From NCBI RefSeq assembly GCF_902784195.1, contig NZ_CACZTX010000001.1, positions 124,001 to 188,000 on the forward strand: 64,000 nt of DNA, in the 5' to 3' direction. The DNA is from an uncultured Methanobrevibacter sp. GTDB taxonomy: Archaea; Methanobacteriota; Methanobacteria; Methanobacteriales; Methanobacteriaceae. The stretch's first letter is position 1. Every line of letters starts with the position of its first letter. Below the pieces are notes generated by a model. It made no database searches, was not told the origin of the DNA, and saw nothing but the letters and a program-made list of their open reading frames with translations. Shown here one piece after another: positions 43,173 to 52,492 of this stretch. Made by a program: the position numbers and the translations under genes.

Positions 43173-44267
43173 ATGAGGAAAACAAGGTTTTATTCAATTT
43201 TAATTCTAATTATAGCTATTCTTTTAGCGATATCTGTCTTTGGAACATTTTTTATGGGCTCAGGCAATTCATATGATTTAGGTCACGATGACGTTTCAAT
43301 TGCAGTTACTGGAGATGTCATGTTTGGCCGTAAGATGCCTGCTGTATTGGACTCTGGCGAAAGCCCATTCAGGTTTGTTGAGAATGTAACCAAGAATGCA
43401 GATATATTGCTTGTTAACTTTGAAAACCCTGTAACCACTTCATCCTATGCTGTGAAAGGGGATGTTCCATTAAAGGCAAACCCTAAATACACATATCTTT
43501 TGGCTAATGCTAACGATAAGGTTGTAGCATCACAGGCAAACAACCATGCATTGGATTATGGTGAAGCAGGATTAAATGAAAGCATAAAGAACCTGAAGGA
43601 TGCGGGCATTTATGTTATGGGTGCAGGAAACAACATTAATGAGGCAACACAACCTGTAACTATAGAATCTGGAGATAGGAAGATCACCATATTGAACTAT
43701 ATGGATGCAGATAACTTTAGGGAATATCGTGGAGTGATGGACCCTGCAACAGCTAACAGTTCAGGATACTCCGCATATGGCACTGAACTTGCCCAAAGAC
43801 AAGTTCAGGAAGCTCGTGATAATGGATCAAGTATCGTAATCGCTTACCTTCACTATGGAAATGAGTACAGCAGAAGCCCTAATGAAAACCAGATAAAGAT
43901 ATCCCATGAACTCATCAATGACGGTGCAGATATTGTAATCGGTTCCCATACTCATGTAACCCAAGGTGTTGAAATGTACAATGGAAAGCCTATTTTCTAT
44001 AATTTAGGAAACTTCATCTTTGACCAGTCAAATCCAGCTACTCACACATCATATTTCTTGAATTTGGCTTTGCACGAGGATAATTGTACTGTAACACTTT
44101 ACCCAACTTATTTATCTAACTATTTGCCACACTTCATGGATGCAGAATCAGGTAAGGCTTTAATAAATGTGTTGAATCCACATTGTGATGAGTTGAAAGT
44201 AAATGATGACGGTACTGGTGAATTGACATTTAAATTAGGTAACAATACTTTAAATTCTACTGGTTAA
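43173..44267 (+). CDS. CapA-family metallophosphatase-like membrane protein
   Basis: A 364-residue protein anchored by one N-terminal membrane segment (about 7-30). The outside domain has the CapA/PgsA family marks: VTGDVMFGR, LVNFENPVT, SQANNHALDYG, AYLHYGNEY, VIGSHTHVTQGVE and NLGNFIFDQ, together a calcineurin-like metal site. In bacteria CapA takes part in poly-gamma-glutamate capsule export; its archaeal role is unknown, probably at the cell envelope. ATG 43173 follows GTGAT. A terminator hairpin lies directly after. Confidence 0.85.
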   Translation: MRKTRFYSILILIIAILLAISVFGTFFMGSGNSYDLGHDDVSIAVTGDVMFGRKMPAVLDSGESPFRFVENVTKNADILLVNFENPVTTSSYAVKGDVPLKANPKYTYLLANANDKVVASQANNHALDYGEAGLNESIKNLKDAGIYVMGAGNNINEATQPVTIESGDRKITILNYMDADNFREYRGVMDPATANSSGYSAYGTELAQRQVQEARDNGSSIVIAYLHYGNEYSRSPNENQIKISHELINDGADIVIGSHTHVTQGVEMYNGKPIFYNLGNFIFDQSNPATHTSYFLNLALHEDNCTVTLYPTYLSNYLPHFMDAESGKALINVLNPHCDELKVNDDGTGELTFKLGNNTLNSTG

Positions 44268-44292
44268 AATAACCAGTATTATTATTTTTTTT
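44258..44292 (+). terminator. Hairpin terminator after the CapA-like gene
   Basis: TACTGGTTA (44258-44266) pairs perfectly with TAACCAGTA (44270-44278) across a 3-base loop, followed by a T-rich run. It overlaps the stop codon. This is a bacterial-style hairpin plus T-tract; in archaea the T-tract is the essential part. Confidence 0.65.
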
Positions 44293-44340
44293 AATATTTG
44301 GTGAGTTAAAATTTTTATTTTTATGTTTTGATGTGATAAA

Positions 44341-44796
44341 ATGCTTGGTGAAATAGAACTTAAAAAACTCTTTCTAGACTTTGAGGATTTGGTTCAGCCA
44401 TCTGGAATTGACTTGGAACTTGATGAGATATTCATTCAGAAATCTGGCGGTTCATTGATTGATAATGAGAAAAACATTCCAGAGATTGAGGCTTTAGAAG
44501 GGCCTGTTTATACCTTAAAACCTCATACTGCTTATTTGGCTTCAATAAAGCGTAAGGTGAAAATTCCTAAGGGATATACAATGCTCTACTTGCCAAGGTC
44601 CACATTGCTTAGGTCTTTTGTTTCTGTACAGACAGCAGTTGGAGACCCTGGATTTTATGGAACCTTGATGTTCATGATTTACAATCATGGGGAATTTGAA
44701 TATAAGATCAAATCCGGTGATAGGATAGCTCAAGCTGTTGTTTATCCAGTTGAAGGTTCTGGTGAGTATAACGGTTCCTATCAGGAAGAGGAATGA
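44341..44796 (+). CDS. dut: dUTPase, dCTP deaminase-like family
   Basis: A 151-residue nucleotide hydrolase of the DCD/dUTPase family that removes dUTP and supplies dUMP. Seen: QPSGIDLELDEIF, PRSTLLRSFVSVQTAVGDPG (the conserved catalytic stretch), GTLMFMIYNHGEFEYKIKSG, and the RIAQAVVYPVEG end. The length is shorter than dCTP deaminases (about 190), as for archaeal dUTPases. ATG 44341 follows GTGATAAA. Confidence 0.85.
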   Translation: MLGEIELKKLFLDFEDLVQPSGIDLELDEIFIQKSGGSLIDNEKNIPEIEALEGPVYTLKPHTAYLASIKRKVKIPKGYTMLYLPRSTLLRSFVSVQTAVGDPGFYGTLMFMIYNHGEFEYKIKSGDRIAQAVVYPVEGSGEYNGSYQEEE

Positions 44797-44911
44797 TTTT
44801 TAAATAGATTTATATATTCCTAATAATAGAGTATAATTGAAATCTTATGATTTATATTTATTTTTTAAAATAAGTTAATTTTAATTCTTATTAATTATTT
44901 TAGTTGATATT

Positions 44912-45898
44912 ATGGTAAAAATAACAATTGGATTGCCTAAAGGCAGTTTAAACAATGTAAACAGAGGAAATACCCATCAGTTATTTGTAGATGCAGGTTA
45001 TGAAGTAAGGGGATATGATCCTGGAAATGAATCTTATGAAATTGATATTCTTAATGATGAAGAGATAAGTGCATTTTTGACTCGCCCTCAAAGTACTCCT
45101 GTAGAATTGAACAGGGGTATGGTGGATATAGCTATTGTAGGAGAGGACTGGGTTTTGGAAGAGTCTGTTTTAAGCGAAAACGATATTGTTAAGATAGGTG
45201 ACTTGAATTATGGCCAAACCCGTTTGATTGTAGCTGTTCCTAAGGAATCCCCTTATAATGACTTATCTGATTTCTTTAGGGCAAACAAGGATAGGGACAC
45301 TCCAATCTTATGCTTTACAGAATATCCTAACTTAACCAGAAAGCACATTATGGAAAATGAGGCATATCAGGAAATCTATGGTGATGCCAGCCCATATGTG
45401 CAAGTTAGAGGATTAAGGGATGGAGACAATAAGAAAGTTCAAGTTATCAATTCAGACGGTGCTACAGAAGTTTACATTGCTAAAGGTGCAGACTTGATTG
45501 TAGACAACACTCAAACTGGTAGCAACTTAAGAAAAGCAGGTCTTAAAGAGCTTGAAACCATCTTGCATTCTTCAGCAGGATTATATGCTGGAATAAGCTG
45601 TGACGATGAAAAGATGGCAAAGGCTAAAATGATTTATGAACAGTTGTTAGGTGCTGTAACTGCAAGGAAATACTTTGATGTGAAATTCAATATTGCAAAC
45701 GAATCCATTGAAAAGGTTTCAAATTATTTGGTTGAAAACAAGTTCTGCAGTGCGGAGCCAACTGTCAATCAAGGGTCAAGCTTTTCACAGATCAATGTTT
45801 TGATTCCTAAAGAGCATTTCCCTGAAATGTTAGATGGAATAAGGGCATTAGGTGCTTCTTCAATTATAAGAAGTGATGTAAAGCAATATGTAATCTAA
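44912..45898 (+). CDS. hisG: ATP phosphoribosyltransferase
   Basis: A 328-residue enzyme for the first step of histidine synthesis (ATP plus PRPP). It has the family opening [11 protein letters not shown], the [20 protein letters not shown] segment, [20 protein letters not shown] (PRPP-binding), and a C-terminal ACT-like domain (about 250-328) for histidine feedback ([20 protein letters not shown]), so it is the long, self-regulated form. It stands alone; no other his gene is adjacent. Confidence 0.9.
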   Translation: MVKITIGLPKGSLNNVNRGNTHQLFVDAGYEVRGYDPGNESYEIDILNDEEISAFLTRPQSTPVELNRGMVDIAIVGEDWVLEESVLSENDIVKIGDLNYGQTRLIVAVPKESPYNDLSDFFRANKDRDTPILCFTEYPNLTRKHIMENEAYQEIYGDASPYVQVRGLRDGDNKKVQVINSDGATEVYIAKGADLIVDNTQTGSNLRKAGLKELETILHSSAGLYAGISCDDEKMAKAKMIYEQLLGAVTARKYFDVKFNIANESIEKVSNYLVENKFCSAEPTVNQGSSFSQINVLIPKEHFPEMLDGIRALGASSIIRSDVKQYVI

Positions 45899-46315
45899 TT
45901 TATTTGGATTAATTTCCAAATCTTTCTTTCTTTTTTCTTTTTTATTTTTATCTTATTTTATTTTATTTTTATCTAATTTATCTTATTTTTCTCTTTTTAG
46001 TCATTTTATGCTTAAATAGCTGTTTTTCCTCTTATTTAATTTAATTAGTCATTATAAATTAAGAATTATGCATTAAAAACATGATAATTTTATTTTATTT
46101 ATAATGATTTTTAATAAAAAAACAATATCTTTTTATATAATAATGTATAAATCAGTAAATAATAATGTTAAATAATGATAAATCATTATAATTTATTTGA
46201 ATTTGTCATTATGATTCTTAATTTATAATGATATTTTCAAAATCGGACTGTTAATTTAAATTGGTTAAGTGTTTTATTTGCAAAATGCTTGTATTTTTAC
46301 ATTTAGGTGTCTAAA
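45899..46315. promoter_or_regulatory. Upstream region of the CBS regulator with TTATAATGA motifs
   Basis: T-rich terminator-like runs come first. Then TCATTATAAATTAAGAAT at 46049-46066 faces its exact complement at 46214-46231 (18-base perfect inverted repeat, 183 bases overall). Further TATAATGA/TCATTATA motifs occur near 46100, 46182 and 46205. At least five copies of one motif in 190 bases suggest an operator array for the following regulator, or a cruciform. Confidence 0.5.
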
Positions 46316-47239
46316 ATGTTGACTTCTGTACAAAAGGAAATTTTACAGACTTTAATTAATTTGTATCAAAATTCAGATGGCAAGTCCATTAAGGGTGAAG
46401 ACATTGCTGAAGTGATGAACAGGAACCCTGGAACCATCAGAAATCAGATGCAATCTCTTAGAAGCTTAAGTCTTGTAAAAGGTGTACCAGGACCTCGCGG
46501 TGGCTATAAGCCTACTATCGAAGCGTATCATACTTTAAATATTTCATTTACAGATAATAGTGCAAAGGTTCCTGTATACAAAGAGAATAGAAAATTAGAG
46601 GATGTTTCAGTCGCTAAGATAGAGTTTACAAGTGTGCCTCATCCTGGTGAATGTGAAGCTGTAATCAAGGTTTTAGGAAGCATTAAGGATTTGCATGTGG
46701 GAGACATTATCCGTGTAGGACCTACTCCAGTCAATAATCTTGGTGTTATTGGTGAAATCGTAGGTAGAGATGATATGGACAATATCCTTCTCTTGGATAT
46801 CAGTACCATAAGAAGCATTCCTAAAAACTCTGTTTATGAGATAGCTACATTGGATTTGATCTATCTAAAGCCTGGAGATTCAATTAAGGATGCTGCATGT
46901 TTGCTTTCAAAAAACAATATTGATGGAGCGCCAGTAATTACTGAAGGTGTAGCTATTGGTATGGTTTCATTGGTGGATATTGTAAAGGCATTGGCTGAAG
47001 GAAAGGAAAATGAAGACGTTAGGGATATCATGTCCAAACGCTTGTTCTTCATTGATAAGGATACAAAAATAGCTACTGCAGTTTACAAAATGTATAAGTT
47101 TGGCATAAGCAGATTGATTGTAGTTGATGATGACTACACTCCAATAGGTGTTGTTACCCGTACTGACTTGATTGAAAAGATTACAAATCTAAACAATTTC
47201 CCATTGTTGAATGATAACGATTTGGAAGATGAAATTTAA
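46316..47239 (+). CDS. HTH-CBS domain transcription regulator
   Basis: A 307-residue protein. Residues about 1-75 form a helix-turn-helix (EDIAEVMNRNPGTIRNQMQS then LSLVKGVPGPRGGYKPT). The middle is an unclassified beta domain, and the end (about 180-300) has two CBS units (LLSKNNIDGAPVITEGVAIG and YKMYKFGISRLIVVDDDYTP) that sense adenosine ligands. Such regulators are conserved in Methanobacteriales. The motif cluster directly upstream suggests self-control. ATG 46316 follows AGGTGTC. Confidence 0.85.
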   Translation: MLTSVQKEILQTLINLYQNSDGKSIKGEDIAEVMNRNPGTIRNQMQSLRSLSLVKGVPGPRGGYKPTIEAYHTLNISFTDNSAKVPVYKENRKLEDVSVAKIEFTSVPHPGECEAVIKVLGSIKDLHVGDIIRVGPTPVNNLGVIGEIVGRDDMDNILLLDISTIRSIPKNSVYEIATLDLIYLKPGDSIKDAACLLSKNNIDGAPVITEGVAIGMVSLVDIVKALAEGKENEDVRDIMSKRLFFIDKDTKIATAVYKMYKFGISRLIVVDDDYTPIGVVTRTDLIEKITNLNNFPLLNDNDLEDEI

Positions 47240-47357
47240 TTTTAAATCAATTAGAAGAAAAATTGTCTTTTTTTCATTTCTTCTATTATTTTTTATTTTT
47301 TATTTCTTTAAATTTTTTAATATTATTTTATTATTTTAGTTTTTAAGTGTGGATTAT

Positions 47358-48293
47358 ATGAAAGTTGATCAATTGAAATTAAAGAAGGATATGACTGTTA
47401 GCGAATTGATTGAACAGTATGACAAGTCAGGCGTTTTAGGGGCTGGAAGAGTTGCAAGAGCTTCTAATTTGCTTGTTGACATGATTAATGATGAAGATAT
47501 GGACATCTTCATGAGTTTAGGAGGTCCATTGGTTCCTGGTGGAATGCGTAATATCGTAGCCGATTTAATCAGGGAAAAAAGAATCAAGGTATTGATGACA
47601 AGTGGGGCAAACATCACTCACGATTTGCTTGAAGCCTTTGGAGGCAGACATTACAGGGATCTTGGAACCAATGATGAAGAATTAAATGATGCTGGAATAG
47701 GCAGAATTGCTGATGTTTACACTCAAGGAGATGACTTTGAATTATTTGAAAGCGAAATAATCAAGATATTTGAAATCATCAGCGAAAAAGTGGATAATGA
47801 TGAGGATAAGGGAATAATTTCCATTCAAAGACTTTTAAAGGAAGTTGGTCTTTTGATTGATGATGATAATTCAATCCTAAGGCAAGCTGCATTGAATGAT
47901 GTTTCAATCTTTGCTCCAGGGCTCATTGACAGCATGTTCGGTCTTCAGTTATGGATGTTTACACAGGATCACACTCTCGTAGTGGATGCTGTTGGAGACA
48001 TGCATTACTTGTCAGACCTTGTATTTGAGTCTGAAAAGATTGGTGCTGTAATGTTAGGTGGAGGTCTTCCAAAGCATTACACCCTTGCTTCAAACCTTTT
48101 GAAAGGAGGAATAGATGCAGGTCTTCAAATAACTATGGACAGGCCTGAAACCGGCAGTCTAAGCGGTGCACCTTTAGAAGAGGCAAAATCATGGTCAAAG
48201 GCAAAGCATGGATCCAATCTAGTTACTGTCATTGGTGATGTGACTATCATTTTCCCATTGATAGTGGCTGATGCATTGAATAGAATAGATTAA
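47358..48293 (+). CDS. dys: Deoxyhypusine synthase
   Basis: A 311-residue enzyme that modifies translation factor aIF5A using spermidine and NAD. Clear motifs: MSLGGPLVPGGMRNIVADLI, LMTSGANITHDLLEAFGGRH, and near the end GSLSGAPLEEAKSWSK with the catalytic Lys. The length agrees with archaeal homologues. ATG 47358 follows GTGGAT. It is a core gene not linked to its neighbours by function. Confidence 0.95.
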   Translation: MKVDQLKLKKDMTVSELIEQYDKSGVLGAGRVARASNLLVDMINDEDMDIFMSLGGPLVPGGMRNIVADLIREKRIKVLMTSGANITHDLLEAFGGRHYRDLGTNDEELNDAGIGRIADVYTQGDDFELFESEIIKIFEIISEKVDNDEDKGIISIQRLLKEVGLLIDDDNSILRQAALNDVSIFAPGLIDSMFGLQLWMFTQDHTLVVDAVGDMHYLSDLVFESEKIGAVMLGGGLPKHYTLASNLLKGGIDAGLQITMDRPETGSLSGAPLEEAKSWSKAKHGSNLVTVIGDVTIIFPLIVADALNRID

Positions 48294-48565
48294 GTTATGG
48301 TGAAGACTTAATCTCTTTTTTCTTTTTTTATTTACATTATCATTTTTCATTCTCTTTTTAACTTTTTAAACCCATAATAATTTTTTATTTTAAGTATAGT
48401 TTACTATATTTAACTAATTTTCTTAAATAATGCTAAGATTTACTTTATATTTTAAAATAATAATTATTTAATCATTATATTTAAATATAAGTAATTTAAG
48501 ATATTATTTTAAATAGGATTACAAGTAATTTTAAAATTTTTTAATCAATTCAATGTTGTGTTAAT

Positions 48566-48973
48566 ATGGATTTAAGTAGAATTAATCTTTTTAATATTCT
48601 TGCTGTAGTTCAAAGAATTCCTTTAATAAAAAGGTATATTGATACTTCTAAAAACAATTATAATTATAAAAAATCAGTAGAAGACTCCTCTAGGGCTACA
48701 TTAGATATTGATGAAGATCTTAAAAGGAGATTGGAGGCTAGATCTAAAAAAACTGGGTTTAGCGAACATGATTTGGTAAATTCTTATATATTCCATGGCT
48801 TAAATGAAGATGAAAAATATGAATGTGAAGGAGGTATGACTCCTGAAGAAATTTTTGAGCTTTTAGAACATGATTTGCCTGAAGGAGATTGGGTTTCAAA
48901 TGAGCTTATGGGTTTGATTGAAACTGAATACCTTACTAATGCAGTTAAATTAAAAAAAGATAGTTATAAGTAA
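48566..48973 (+). CDS. Small protein with ribbon-helix-helix-like segment
   Basis: A 135-residue protein with no recognised family as a whole. Residues about 45-80 (ATLDIDEDLKRRLEARSKKT then SEHDLVNSYIFHGL) have the strand-helix-helix pattern of an RHH DNA-binding domain. The N-terminus is hydrophobic (about 8-25) but too short and charged for a clear membrane segment, and the C-terminus is acidic. It could be an antitoxin-like regulator, but no toxin partner is seen. Confidence 0.55.
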   Translation: MDLSRINLFNILAVVQRIPLIKRYIDTSKNNYNYKKSVEDSSRATLDIDEDLKRRLEARSKKTGFSEHDLVNSYIFHGLNEDEKYECEGGMTPEEIFELLEHDLPEGDWVSNELMGLIETEYLTNAVKLKKDSYK

Positions 48974-49008
48974 GTGAATATTTTTTAGATAGTCACTTGA
49001 TAAAAAAG

Positions 49009-49548
49009 TTATAAAATATAATTTTCAAAGAATACTCTAGCTATTTCATAAGCTATTTCAAAGCATAGGAAATAGATAAAGCTCCAAATGTTCAATAATC
49101 CAATTAAAACAAGCAATAGAATCACTACTTTTAATGCAAACCTATAATCGAAGAAATACTCTAAAAACTTGCTTTTTGAATAGATTTTATCATTGTCATT
49201 TCCTATTTCATCGATAATTGCTCCAATCATGCATATTATAATTGTGATAATGGAAAGATATGTGAAAGATTGCAATCCAAGAAATAGGAATGCTATTATG
49301 AATGAAGCCATTGTTGCGATATGATGAATTCCATCAACCTTTAAAGCCAAGATATTTCCGATAAGAATTGCTATGAAGATGCAAGAGGCATCCAAATCGA
49401 TTGAACATGCATAAGCAGTAAAGAGTCCACAGACTATTCCAAGAACAATAGCTATTGCCTTATTTGACTTTTCATCATATTCATCATCTGAAAGCTTCAT
49501 AAAGAAGCCAGAAAAGAAATAGGATAAAGCTAAACTAATATTAAACAA
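49009..49548 (-). CDS. Integral membrane protein of unknown function
   Basis: A 179-residue protein with about six membrane segments (for example AIAIVLGIVCGLFTAYACSI, YLSIITIIICMIGAIIDEIG and VVILLLVLIGLLNIWSFIYF). One segment is followed by the acidic GAIIDEIGND turn. No family is recognised. The start is TTG at 49548, supported by AGGTG five bases upstream; the 5' end is 82 bases from the end of pyrF, which is transcribed in the same direction, so they may form an operon. Confidence 0.65.
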   Translation of the reverse strand: MFNISLALSYFFSGFFMKLSDDEYDEKSNKAIAIVLGIVCGLFTAYACSIDLDASCIFIAILIGNILALKVDGIHHIATMASFIIAFLFLGLQSFTYLSIITIIICMIGAIIDEIGNDNDKIYSKSKFLEYFFDYRFALKVVILLLVLIGLLNIWSFIYFLCFEIAYEIARVFFENYIL

Positions 49549-49630
49549 ATTTACACCTTTTTATACTTAAAATAAATGAAATAGAATTAGTAATTATTAA
49601 TTAATTTATAACTTATTAATAATTTATAAT

Positions 49631-50278
49631 TTATTGGATTGAATCAACAATGTCTTTAGTTGCCTTTTCAGGGTCTTCTGCATTGTAAATGGATCTTCCA
49701 ATGATCAATGCATTGGAATATTTCAATGTTTCCCTTGGGTCTCCACCTTGTGTTCCTACTCCAGGAGAAATCATGAATGCATCTTTTCCAACGATATCCC
49801 TTATTTCGGACAATCTTTCTGGTCTTGTGGATGGTGCTACATAGTTAGTGATTCCCATTTCAACACCCATTCTTGCTATTTCATCTGCATTTGGCTGGAG
49901 GAACTTGATTGCTCCTGGGTGAGACATTTCAGTTAAAAGGAATATTTCCCCTCCATGGTCTTCTGCAGATGTCTTGCATGCATCTACACTATCTGAACCT
50001 ACAAATCCATGACAAATTATTGCATCTGCGCCAGCATCAAAGGTTTGGTTAGCTATCTTTTCATTGGTAGCTGGAATGTCTGCAACCTTATAGTCACAAA
50101 TAACCTTATAATCGAACTTTTCCTTAAAGAATCCAATAGTTGACAGTCCCTCAGCAAGGGTCAATGGATATCCGATCTTTATTGTATCAATGTACTCGTT
50201 GATTGATTCGCATACCTTTTCCGCTTCCTTCAAATCCATTAAATCCATTGCAAGTATGATATTGTTTTTTATATTCAT
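49631..50278 (-). CDS. pyrF: Orotidine-5'-phosphate decarboxylase
   Basis: A 215-residue enzyme that makes UMP. Catalytic Asp-Lys-x-Asp-type array appears as CDYKVADIPATN, with LAMDL at the start, LLTEMSHPGA, and SPGVGTQGGDP near the phosphate site. The length is normal for archaeal PyrF. ATG 50278 is chosen because GTGAT lies just upstream; the frame is open 8 codons further. It is divergent from the wall-polymer locus. Confidence 0.95.
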   Translation of the reverse strand: MNIKNNIILAMDLMDLKEAEKVCESINEYIDTIKIGYPLTLAEGLSTIGFFKEKFDYKVICDYKVADIPATNEKIANQTFDAGADAIICHGFVGSDSVDACKTSAEDHGGEIFLLTEMSHPGAIKFLQPNADEIARMGVEMGITNYVAPSTRPERLSEIRDIVGKDAFMISPGVGTQGGDPRETLKYSNALIIGRSIYNAEDPEKATKDIVDSIQ

Positions 50279-50575
50279 ATTAATCACTTTAAAGCTTACC
50301 ATATATAATTTATTTTTTATTAAATTTAATTATTTTTGTTTTGTTTTTAGTGCTTTCGTTTTTTTTTTAATTATTTTTGTATTAATTTTATTTTTTCTTT
50401 TTAGTGATTAACTTTTTAATTATAAATTAATTTAATATAGTTAATTTTTTATAATATATTAAATAATATATATTATAAGTTTGATAGTAATTTTTACTAA
50501 AAAAAAGTTCTGGGTAATTATAGATAATTCTAGCAAATTTTAGGACTTTTTATCATGACACATGGGAGAAAAAAT

Positions 50576-51343
50576 ATGATTTTTGCGGCTATTCTAGCAG
50601 GTGGCGATGGAAACAGAATGGGTGAAGTGGATAAGCCTAAACAGTTTTTAAAATTAGGTGATAAACCTATCATTATTCAAACCGTTGAAAAGTTTTCTTT
50701 GAATAGTAAAATTGATGAGATAATTGTATTGTCTCATAAATATTGGTTAAATCATACAAAAGATTTGATTAATCAATATTTCCCAAATTCTTCTAATATA
50801 GTTGTAATTGAAGGTGGAGAACTTCGTAATGATACAATTATGAATGCAATTAATTATATAGTGGAAAATTTTGAAATAAGCGAGAATGATATCATTTTAA
50901 CCCATGATTCAGTACGACCATTTGTTACACATAGGATTATTATGGAGAATATTGAAAAGACTTTAGAATTTGGTGCATGTGATACCGTAATCCCTGCAAC
51001 AGATACAATTGTTGTTTCTGAAGATGATGGGCTAATTTCCAATATACCAAATAGGAACTGCATGTATCAGGGACAGACTCCTCAGACATTTAAGATTTTA
51101 AAGCTTAAGGAAACTTATGAAAATTTGTCTGACGAGGAAAAAAGTACTTTAACTGATGCTGCAAAGATATTTGTTCTGAATGGTGAAGAGGTAGCTATTG
51201 TTAAAGGAGAAGTCTTTAACATCAAAATTACCTATCCTTATGACTTGAAAGTGGCAAATAGCATTATAAAAGATGCTAAATTAAATGTGTCTGATGCTGA
51301 ATCAAGTGAACAAACAGTAAATTTATATGATTTCAGCACTTAA
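50576..51343 (+). CDS. tarI: Ribitol-5-phosphate cytidylyltransferase (TarI-like)
   Basis: A 255-residue IspD/TarI-family cytidylyltransferase. It opens with FAAILAGGDGNRMG and KPKQFLKLGDKPI (CTP-binding loop), and has LTHDSVRPFVT and QGQTPQTFKI. Archaea make isoprenoids by the mevalonate route and do not need IspD, and the next gene is TarJ-like, so the likely reaction is ribitol-5-phosphate plus CTP to CDP-ribitol. ATG 50576 follows GGGAG and aligns with the usual N-terminus; an ATG 21 bases earlier is less likely. Confidence 0.8.
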   Translation: MIFAAILAGGDGNRMGEVDKPKQFLKLGDKPIIIQTVEKFSLNSKIDEIIVLSHKYWLNHTKDLINQYFPNSSNIVVIEGGELRNDTIMNAINYIVENFEISENDIILTHDSVRPFVTHRIIMENIEKTLEFGACDTVIPATDTIVVSEDDGLISNIPNRNCMYQGQTPQTFKILKLKETYENLSDEEKSTLTDAAKIFVLNGEEVAIVKGEVFNIKITYPYDLKVANSIIKDAKLNVSDAESSEQTVNLYDFST

Positions 51344-51440
51344 TTTTTTTTTTAAAATTATGATTTGTAGTTGAGTTTATAAATATTTATTATTTATGAA
51401 TAAGGTTTAAGACATATGTATTTATAGTGGGGATTTTATT

Positions 51441-52463
51441 GTGATAAATATTGTATATAGGTTAGTGGCTCCAAAGCTTTTGGAAGAGGTTTACACGGAT
51501 TTGGATTTGGAAAAAGGAGTTATCGTTAGACCTACCTATCTTTCCATCTGCAAAGCGGATCAAAGGTATTACTTTGGTAAAAGAGCACCGGAAGTCATTG
51601 AACAGAAATTGCCTATGGCTTTAATCCATGAATCCATAGGTACAGTTGTAAAGGATAATACGGGAACTTATAATGTTGGAGACAACGTTGTAATGATTCC
51701 AAATCTGCCAATGAAAGCGGATGATTTTATTGGAGAAAATTATAGGCAGTCCAGCAAATTCAGATCAAGCGGTTCAGATGGATTTATGGAAGAGTATGTT
51801 TCCCTTACAGCAGACAGATTGGTAAGGATTCCGGATGAAATCAACTTGGAAGTTGCTTCCTTCATTGAGCTTATTTCCGTAAGTGTTCATGCGATAAGCA
51901 GATTCCTAAAGCTTTCCCACAAGCGCAAAAACACCATTGCAGTTTGGGGAGACGGAAGTTTTGGATATATAACAGCCCTTTGCCTGAAGATCATGTTTCC
52001 AGAGTCTGAAATAATTGTTGTAGGAATGCATGAGGAAAAGTTGAGCATGTTCACTTTTGCAGACAGAACTTTCCTGGCAAGCGAGCTTCCTGAGGATATC
52101 AGCATAGATCATGCTTTTGAATGTGTAGGATCATCAAGTGCAAATGATGCAATTGACCAGATAATCGAAACCATCAATCCTGAAGGAACAGTATCCCTTT
52201 TAGGAGTTTCTGAGTTCAACATTTCCGTAAATACAAGAAAAATACTTGAAAAGGGGCTTAGAATATTTGGAACCAATAGAAGCACTAGAGAAGATTTCAA
52301 AACGGTCATCGATTTACTTGAAGAAAATGAGGATATGGTTCATTATTTGGAAAGCCTTATTACACAGGTAATAGAAATAAATACTTTGGATGATATTAAT
52401 CATGCCTTTGAATCGGATAAGAACCTTAGATTTGGTAAGACCATTATGAAATGGGAAATTTAA
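51441..52463 (+). CDS. tarJ: Ribulose-5-phosphate reductase (TarJ-like)
   Basis: A 340-residue medium-chain dehydrogenase, expected to reduce ribulose-5-phosphate to ribitol-5-phosphate with NADPH. The front (MINIVYRLVAPKLLEEVY, RPTYLSICKADQRYYFGKR, LPMALIHESIGTVV) closely resembles bacterial TarJ. The nucleotide site reads AVWGDGSFGY. GTG 51441 follows GGGGAT and gives the expected N-terminus. It lies 97 bases after TarI, making the two-step CDP-ribitol pathway. Confidence 0.85.
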   Translation: MINIVYRLVAPKLLEEVYTDLDLEKGVIVRPTYLSICKADQRYYFGKRAPEVIEQKLPMALIHESIGTVVKDNTGTYNVGDNVVMIPNLPMKADDFIGENYRQSSKFRSSGSDGFMEEYVSLTADRLVRIPDEINLEVASFIELISVSVHAISRFLKLSHKRKNTIAVWGDGSFGYITALCLKIMFPESEIIVVGMHEEKLSMFTFADRTFLASELPEDISIDHAFECVGSSSANDAIDQIIETINPEGTVSLLGVSEFNISVNTRKILEKGLRIFGTNRSTREDFKTVIDLLEENEDMVHYLESLITQVIEINTLDDINHAFESDKNLRFGKTIMKWEI

Positions 52464-52492
52464 CTCTTTTTTAATAATGTGCAGTGATTTAA

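Noticed and set aside
50576-51343. IspD of the MEP isoprenoid pathway
   Set aside because: Archaea use mevalonate, and the adjacent TarJ-like and TagF-like genes point to CDP-ribitol synthesis.
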